Assembly: GCA_965116625.1 (NCBI GenBank)
Contig: OZ220717.1
Coordinates: 1,364,001-1,428,000 of the forward strand
Length of the DNA: 64,000 bases
Direction of reading: 5' to 3'
Source: VXNE01 sp965116625
GTDB lineage: Bacteria; Pseudomonadota; Gammaproteobacteria; Pseudomonadales; Azotimanducaceae
Both the position numbers and the translations under genes were made by a program. Positions 59,209-64,000 of this stretch are shown here, one piece after another. The notes under the pieces are model-generated. The model searched no databases, was not told the origin of the DNA, and worked only from the letters and a program-made list of their open reading frames with translations. Positions within the stretch are counted from its first letter, which is position 1, and every line of letters begins with the position of its first letter.

Positions 59209-59612
59209 TAGTCGATAGCTCGGCCTTGCTCGCGATTCTCTATCGAGAGCCGGATTCGCCGGAGTTTGAGCGGGTGATCGCAATGACACCCAAGTGCCGC
59301 ATGTCGGTGGCAAACGCGCTAGAGGCGTCCATCGTTCTCGAAGGTCGCGGAGGCGTGGCCGCGGGAGACGAACTCGACGCGTTTCTCGAAAGCACCGGCA
59401 TAAACTTGGCGCCAGTGACGGCAGAGCAACTTGTCGAGGCTCGCCGCGCCTGGCGACGCTTCGGGAAGGGAAACCATCCGGCAGGGCTCAACTTTGGCGA
59501 CTGCTTCGCCTACGCCCTGGCCGAAACAACGGGCGAGCCGCTCCTGTTCAAGGGAGACGACTTCGCCCGAACGGACATTGCTTCGGCCCTGGCGGGCGAC
59601 GAACGCGCTTGA
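59205..59612 (+). CDS. vapC: VapC-type PIN-domain ribonuclease toxin
   Basis: 135 residues from TTG. Acidic residues of the PIN site: Asp4 in MIVDSSALLAIL, Glu in NALEASIVLE, Asp in LNFGDCFAYALA and Asp in LFKGDDFARTDI. VapC cleaves tRNA or rRNA. All catalytic residues are present, so it should be active. Confidence 0.92.
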   Translation: MIVDSSALLAILYREPDSPEFERVIAMTPKCRMSVANALEASIVLEGRGGVAAGDELDAFLESTGINLAPVTAEQLVEARRAWRRFGKGNHPAGLNFGDCFAYALAETTGEPLLFKGDDFARTDIASALAGDERA

Positions 59613-59640
59613 CCGCTTGTGGTCGGTTGACGGTCTCGGC

Positions 59641-59763
59641 GAGCGACACCTCTCCGAACGCGACATCTGTACGAAGTACGTCACTCCGCACTGCTCCGCG
59701 CCGGGTGGGACGACATGCGGCAGATCCACGAGGAGGGAACCTTTGCCAAGAGCCGACTGAACA
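59641..59763 (+). pseudogene. frameshifted 5' remnant of a type I restriction HsdR gene
   Basis: One frame reads HLSERDICTKYVT; after loss of one base near 59687 the next frame continues ALLRAGWDDMRQIHEEGTFA and KSRL. Joined, this matches how HsdR-type subunits begin (E-D-C-KYV-PAL-AGWD...QI-EE--F---R). Nothing of the nuclease or helicase follows. It sits between vapC and the molybdenum hydroxylase. Confidence 0.7.
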
Positions 59764-59872
59764 TCCCTGCAGGTCAACCCGTTCTCGTAGCACCGTTTCG
59801 TTCGGTGCAATTGCCATGCCCCGACCCGCCGCCTAACACCGATGGCGCCGCGCCCGCTGGTTTGCGGGCGCA

Positions 59873-62149
59873 TCAGGCGTCCGCGTTCTCCCCTTTGGCG
59901 GCCAGCGCGGCGAGGACCTTGGGCGGCGACATGGGCAGTTCGCCAAGCCGCAATCCGGTCGCGTCGTGTATCGCGTTGGCCACCGCGGCCATGGGCGGCA
60001 CGATCGGCACTTCGCCGGCGCCCCGAACGCCGTGGGGGTGCGCGTCGTTCGGCACCTCGACGACGATGGTGTCGATCATGGGCAGGTCCGAGGCGACGGG
60101 AATGCGATAGTCGAGGAAGCCCGGATTCTCCAGGTGCCCGTCCTCGTCGTAGATGTACTCCTCGTTCAACGCCCAGCCGATGCCCTGCGCGACCCCGCCC
60201 TGCATCTGTCCCTCCACGTAGTCGGGGTGTATCGCCCGCCCCGCGTCCTGCACCGCCGTATAGCGCGTGATGTCGACGCGGCCGGTCTCTTCATCGACTT
60301 CCACGTCGCAGATGTGGGTCGCGAAGGCGGGCCCGGGACCCTGCGCGTTGACCGAGGTCTGCACCGCGATGGGACCGCCGGTGAGCGCGGCCCTGGATGC
60401 CAGTTCGGCGAGCGAAAGCGGTTCGAACTCGCCCGCATTGGAGCCCGCGGGATGCGCGTGGCCGTCTTTCCAGTCCACGGCGTCCACGTCGATGTCCCAG
60501 AGCATGGCGGCCCGTTGCCGCAGTTGCTCGACCATGGTTTCGGCGGCCTCCCAGACCGCAGCGCCGGCGGCGAAGGTCACGCGGCTGCCGCCGGTGCTGG
60601 CGCTGTAGCCGATGGTGTTGGTGTCGCCGACCTGGGCGCTGATGTTGCGGTAATGGATGCCCAGGATCTCCGCCACGATGTTCACCATCGAGGCGCGGGA
60701 GCCGCCGATGTCCGGGTGGCCGGTCGTGATGGCGACGGTGCCGTCCTCGTTGACGTTGATCTGCGCGCTCGATTCGCCGCCCGCGTTCATCCAGCCGCCA
60801 CAGGCGATGCCCCGACCCGTCAATCTGCCCTTTGGCGCCGAGTAGTGCGGATGGCCCTGGGCAGCGCGTAGCGTTTCCTCGCAGCCGATGCGGCGGAAGG
60901 TCGGCCCGTAGGCCGCCCGCGTGCCCTCCCGGGCCGCATTCATGAGCCGGAACTCGATGGGGTCGATGCCGAGTTCGGCGGCCAGTTCGTCAATGACGGA
61001 CTCGACGCCGAACGCCGCGATGGGAGAGCCTGGCGCGCGATAGGCGTTGCACTTCGGCCGGTTCGCGACGATGTCGTAGCCGGTCACCTTGACGTTGTCG
61101 ATGGCGTACGCCGAGAAGGCGCAGTTCGACGCCCCGCGTATTGGCGAGCTTGGGAAAGCACCGGCCTGGAAGCGGAACGTCGCCTGGGCCGCGGTGATCC
61201 GGCCGTCGCTGCGCGCGCCGATCTTGACCGTATTCGACGATCCGGCGGTCGGTCCGGTGGCGCGAAACACTTCCTCGCGCGTCATCACCATCTTCACCGG
61301 CGCGCCGGCCTTGCGCGAGAGGGTGTAGGCGAGGGGTTCCAGGTAGATGATGGTCTTGCCACCGAAACCGCCGCCGATCTCGGCGGGGATGGCGCGAATG
61401 TCGGACAGCTTCGCGCCGGTCATCTTGGCAGTCACGTTGCGCACCATGAACTGGCCCTGGCTCGAACTCCAGATGGTGGCCTGACCGCTCGGAGACACGT
61501 CGACGAGGCAGGCGTGGGGTTCGATGTAGCCCTGATGGACGGGCTTGGTCTTGAACTGCCGCTCGATGACGACATCCGCTTCCTCGAAGCCGGCGTCCAC
61601 GTCCCCGAGGGTCAACCCGGATCGGCTCGAGATGTTGGAGGGGCTGGACGGCTGCGGATCGACGCCCTGGGTGTACATGAAATCGTGCAGGACCGGAGCG
61701 TCCGGTTGCATGGCGTCCTCGACGTCGATCACCCACGGCAGCACCTCGTACTCGACGTCGATGAGGTCGAGCGCGTCCTCGGCGGCGCGGGCGGATGTCG
61801 CCGCCACCGCCGCCACGGCGTGGCCGGCGTAGAGCGCCTTGTCCCGCGCCATGACGTTGCGGCTGACATACCGCAGGTCCTGGGGGCCGGCGGGTGCCGG
61901 GATATCCACCGGGAAGTGAACCAGGTCGTCGCCGCACATGACGGCCCTGACACCGTCCGCTGCAGCGGCCCGCTCGAGGTTGATGGACTTGATGCGCGCG
62001 TGCGGGTGGGGGCTTCGGAGTATCTTCCCCCAGAGCATGTGAGGCTGCGCGAAATCCGCGCCGAAGTTCGCGCGTCCCGTTACCTTGTCTTCGCCATCGG
62101 GCCGGATCGTCCGCTTGCCGATCCACTTGTTGTCGGTTTCGTTCGCCAC
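59873..62149 (-). CDS. molybdenum hydroxylase large subunit (xanthine dehydrogenase/CO dehydrogenase family)
   Basis: 758 residues. Early segment WIGKRTIRPDGEDKVTGRAN; molybdopterin contacts in AEIGGGFGGKTIIYLEPLAY; catalytic Glu in VRGAGEVPIVPP near the C-terminus. CO-dehydrogenase-type AYRCSFR is not seen (the loop reads CNAYRAPGSP), so it is an aldehyde/purine/aromatic-type hydroxylase. No small FeS or FAD subunit is adjacent, although they usually flank this gene. It is the parent of the fragments at 57935-58022 and 58157-58832. Confidence 0.92.
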   Translation of the reverse strand: MANETDNKWIGKRTIRPDGEDKVTGRANFGADFAQPHMLWGKILRSPHPHARIKSINLERAAAADGVRAVMCGDDLVHFPVDIPAPAGPQDLRYVSRNVMARDKALYAGHAVAAVAATSARAAEDALDLIDVEYEVLPWVIDVEDAMQPDAPVLHDFMYTQGVDPQPSSPSNISSRSGLTLGDVDAGFEEADVVIERQFKTKPVHQGYIEPHACLVDVSPSGQATIWSSSQGQFMVRNVTAKMTGAKLSDIRAIPAEIGGGFGGKTIIYLEPLAYTLSRKAGAPVKMVMTREEVFRATGPTAGSSNTVKIGARSDGRITAAQATFRFQAGAFPSSPIRGASNCAFSAYAIDNVKVTGYDIVANRPKCNAYRAPGSPIAAFGVESVIDELAAELGIDPIEFRLMNAAREGTRAAYGPTFRRIGCEETLRAAQGHPHYSAPKGRLTGRGIACGGWMNAGGESSAQINVNEDGTVAITTGHPDIGGSRASMVNIVAEILGIHYRNISAQVGDTNTIGYSASTGGSRVTFAAGAAVWEAAETMVEQLRQRAAMLWDIDVDAVDWKDGHAHPAGSNAGEFEPLSLAELASRAALTGGPIAVQTSVNAQGPGPAFATHICDVEVDEETGRVDITRYTAVQDAGRAIHPDYVEGQMQGGVAQGIGWALNEEYIYDEDGHLENPGFLDYRIPVASDLPMIDTIVVEVPNDAHPHGVRGAGEVPIVPPMAAVANAIHDATGLRLGELPMSPPKVLAALAAKGENADA

Positions 62150-62193
62150 GATTCCCCTCTCCTGTTTCGCGCTGGAAGAGCCAACGCTCTAGT

Positions 62194-64000
62194 TTACGGT
62201 ACTGCCGGGCCGTTCAGCAGGTGGCGCTCAAGGAACAGCGCTGTCGCGGCCGTCAGGTAGTCGCGGTTCACTTTTTTCCTAAAGCCGTGCCCCTCGTCGC
62301 GCGCGAGCACGTACCACACCGGCACGTCGCGCTCGCGCAGGGCGGCGACGATCTGTTCGCTCTCGCTTGCCGGAACCCTGGGGTCGTTCAGCCCCTGCGC
62401 GATCAACATGGGTCTCTCGATCTTCTCGACCCGGTTCAATGGCGAGATGCGCTCCAGGAAATCTCGCATGTCGGGATCCCGCTCGTCGCCGTACTCCACG
62501 CGTCTGAGATCCCGCCGATAGCCCTGCGTGTTCTTGAGGAACGTAACGAAGTTGCTGATGCCAACGCGCTCGACGCCCGCCGTCAGGCGATCCCCGAAAT
62601 GCACCAGCGAGGCGAGCACCATGTAGCCGCCGTAAGACCCGCCCGAGACGACGACGCGTTGTGCGTCGAGGTCGTCCCGGGTGGCGATCCAGTCGAGCAG
62701 CGCGCCGATGTCCCTCACGCTGTCCTCTCGCAGGTAGCCGTTGTCGAGTTTCAGATAGGCCTTGCCGTAGCCCGCGGAACCACGCACGTTCGGCGCCACG
62801 ACCGCGATCCCCATTTCGTTGACCAGGAACTGCGTCGAGGACGAGAACCGGGGCCGGTACTGGCCTTCGGGACCGCCGTGGATATCTATCAGGACGGGGT
62901 GCGGACCGTCGCCGGTCGGCAGGTAGACAAACGCCGGGATCTCGCGGCTGTCAAAGGTGGGATAGTGAACCAACTCCGGCTCCGCCATGTTCTCTTCGCG
63001 CAGGCCGCCGGGTTCGCTCCGCGTCCAGCGTGTCAGCGTGGTGTCGGCAAAGTCGATGCTGTAGACGTCCGTCGGAGCGGATGCCCGGTTCACCGCGAAC
63101 CCGAGTCGGTTGCCATCCGCCGAGAACCTCAGGGAGAAGTAAATGCCGTCCGGCGTGGCGGGCAGCGTGACCGGGTCAAGGTCGGGCAACTCGAGAACGC
63201 GCAGGCGGCTGATGCCGTTTTCGTTGACAGTGAAGGCAAGGCGCGCGCCCTTGATCGCGAACTGCTCGATTCCCCATTGCGAGTCCCCGGCTACCACATC
63301 GATGACGCCATCGGCGCGGCGCACGCGACGCAGCGCGACCGTCTCGGCGTCGATGTCCGAAGCGAAGTACACGTACTTGCCGGTGGGTCCATACTCGGCG
63401 TCAGTGATGGCCGCGCGCGGCGCATCGGACAGTAGCCGCCTTACCGCCCCGGTCTGCAGCTCCACTTCGTGCAGGTACGACTCGTTGATGGAGATGTACC
63501 GGATCGCGAGCAGGCGGTTTCCGTCCGGGGACCAGTCCGTGGTGCGCCAGCCGGTCCCGCCGGACGCCAGGGCGACCCTCGTATTGCCGGCCAGGTCCTG
63601 GATGTGGATGTCCCAGTCTGTCCCGTTGCGTTCCGTCGTCGTGTACGCGAACTCCTGGCCATCTCTCGACCAGACGACGTTGGAGTAGCGGGACTTCCCG
63701 TCCGTCAGCATCACGGAGTCCCCGCTTGCGAGGTTGAACCGGAATAGCTGGTAGAACTCGGAGCCGCCGACGTCCCTGGCGTAGATGAATGCCCCGGGCT
63801 CCGCCAGGGGACTGACCCGTGCCGCTCCTACGGGCTCGTCGAAGAAGGTGAGCTGGCGGCGGGCGCCCAGCGGCGTCTCCACGCGATGGAGTTGCGTCGT
63901 ATTGCCGAATCGCGTCCCGATGAGAATGCCGTCCCCGATCCAGCCGAGAAAGCTCGCCTGGCGGGTGTTCTGATACGGTCGCAGTCTCGCCAGCAGCGTG
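62194..64000 (-). CDS. S9-family prolyl oligopeptidase-like peptidase (5' end outside the window)
   Basis: The frame is open to the right edge, so the N-terminus is missing; about 600 residues are seen. The first part is a beta-propeller (TTDWSPDGNRLLAI, TDAEYGPTGKYVYFASDIDA). The catalytic part has GGSYGGYMVLASLVHFGD (nucleophile Ser), AQGLNDPRVPASES (Asp) and DEGHGFRKK (His). Such enzymes cut peptides, often with a preference for Pro, Ala or blocked N-termini. Located in the cytoplasm or periplasm; any signal peptide would be beyond the edge. Confidence 0.93.
   Translation of the reverse strand, partial: TLLARLRPYQNTRQASFLGWIGDGILIGTRFGNTTQLHRVETPLGARRQLTFFDEPVGAARVSPLAEPGAFIYARDVGGSEFYQLFRFNLASGDSVMLTDGKSRYSNVVWSRDGQEFAYTTTERNGTDWDIHIQDLAGNTRVALASGGTGWRTTDWSPDGNRLLAIRYISINESYLHEVELQTGAVRRLLSDAPRAAITDAEYGPTGKYVYFASDIDAETVALRRVRRADGVIDVVAGDSQWGIEQFAIKGARLAFTVNENGISRLRVLELPDLDPVTLPATPDGIYFSLRFSADGNRLGFAVNRASAPTDVYSIDFADTTLTRWTRSEPGGLREENMAEPELVHYPTFDSREIPAFVYLPTGDGPHPVLIDIHGGPEGQYRPRFSSSTQFLVNEMGIAVVAPNVRGSAGYGKAYLKLDNGYLREDSVRDIGALLDWIATRDDLDAQRVVVSGGSYGGYMVLASLVHFGDRLTAGVERVGISNFVTFLKNTQGYRRDLRRVEYGDERDPDMRDFLERISPLNRVEKIERPMLIAQGLNDPRVPASESEQIVAALRERDVPVWYVLARDEGHGFRKKVNRDYLTAATALFLERHLLNGPAVP

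Overview
This looks like a chromosomal piece of a GC-rich, uncultured gammaproteobacterium, probably marine or host-associated. That placement is an inference from gene content: an LPS inner-core block (waaF, waaC and a WaaG/WaaP-type fusion), a two-domain ArgA (kinase-like plus GNAT), FabV as enoyl reductase, and a LuxR regulator beside a TonB-dependent receptor. I see no rRNA, tRNA, CRISPR array or intact insertion sequence.

Region 1 (0-34 kb) is accessory catabolism: two class III CoA-transferases, two Rieske oxygenases, two sulfatases, two flavin-dependent LLM oxidoreductases, two paralogous MaoC/hotdog-like hydratases, an extended SDR, an aldo/keto reductase, a FAD oxidoreductase, a UxuA-like enzyme, several alpha/beta hydrolases and a TonB receptor next to a LuxR regulator. 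Together they look like import and stepwise oxidation of (possibly sulfated) organic acids or cyclic compounds through CoA thioesters; the substrate cannot be read from the sequence. At the left end (708-1226) is a UGSC-family selenoprotein with an in-frame TGA codon that splits it into two apparent ORFs. A two-gene insert (14.7-17.5 kb) pairs an unrecognised 573-residue protein carrying a HEPN-like RxxxxxH motif with a DUF2235 hydrolase and may be a defence module.

Region 2 (34-45.5 kb) is core metabolism: LPS core assembly plus ilvE on the minus strand, then a PhyH-type dioxygenase, argE, argA and ilvD on the plus strand.

Region 3 (45.5-52 kb) is a patchwork: two RES/Xre toxin-antitoxin pairs, an orphan VapB-like antitoxin, an orphan periplasmic binding protein, an ECF sigma factor between two small membrane proteins, and broken copies of the neighbouring ilvD and binding-protein genes.

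Region 4 (52-57.5 kb) holds an amidohydrolase and a compact minus-strand run: NAD kinase-like gene, fabV, hemE, DM13 protein, ppk2.

Region 5 (57.5-64 kb) starts with a mosaic of gene fragments (transporter, molybdenum hydroxylase, NAD kinase-like), followed by vapBC, a frameshifted HsdR remnant, the intact molybdenum hydroxylase that donated a 676-bp fragment, and a 5'-truncated S9 peptidase at the window edge.

Across the window there are five toxin-antitoxin-type loci or remnants plus a Fic gene. Several have visible autoregulatory palindromes, and most gene fragments lie beside them. A 25-bp palindrome occurs twice, once over the 3' end of hicA and once exactly at a fragment junction.
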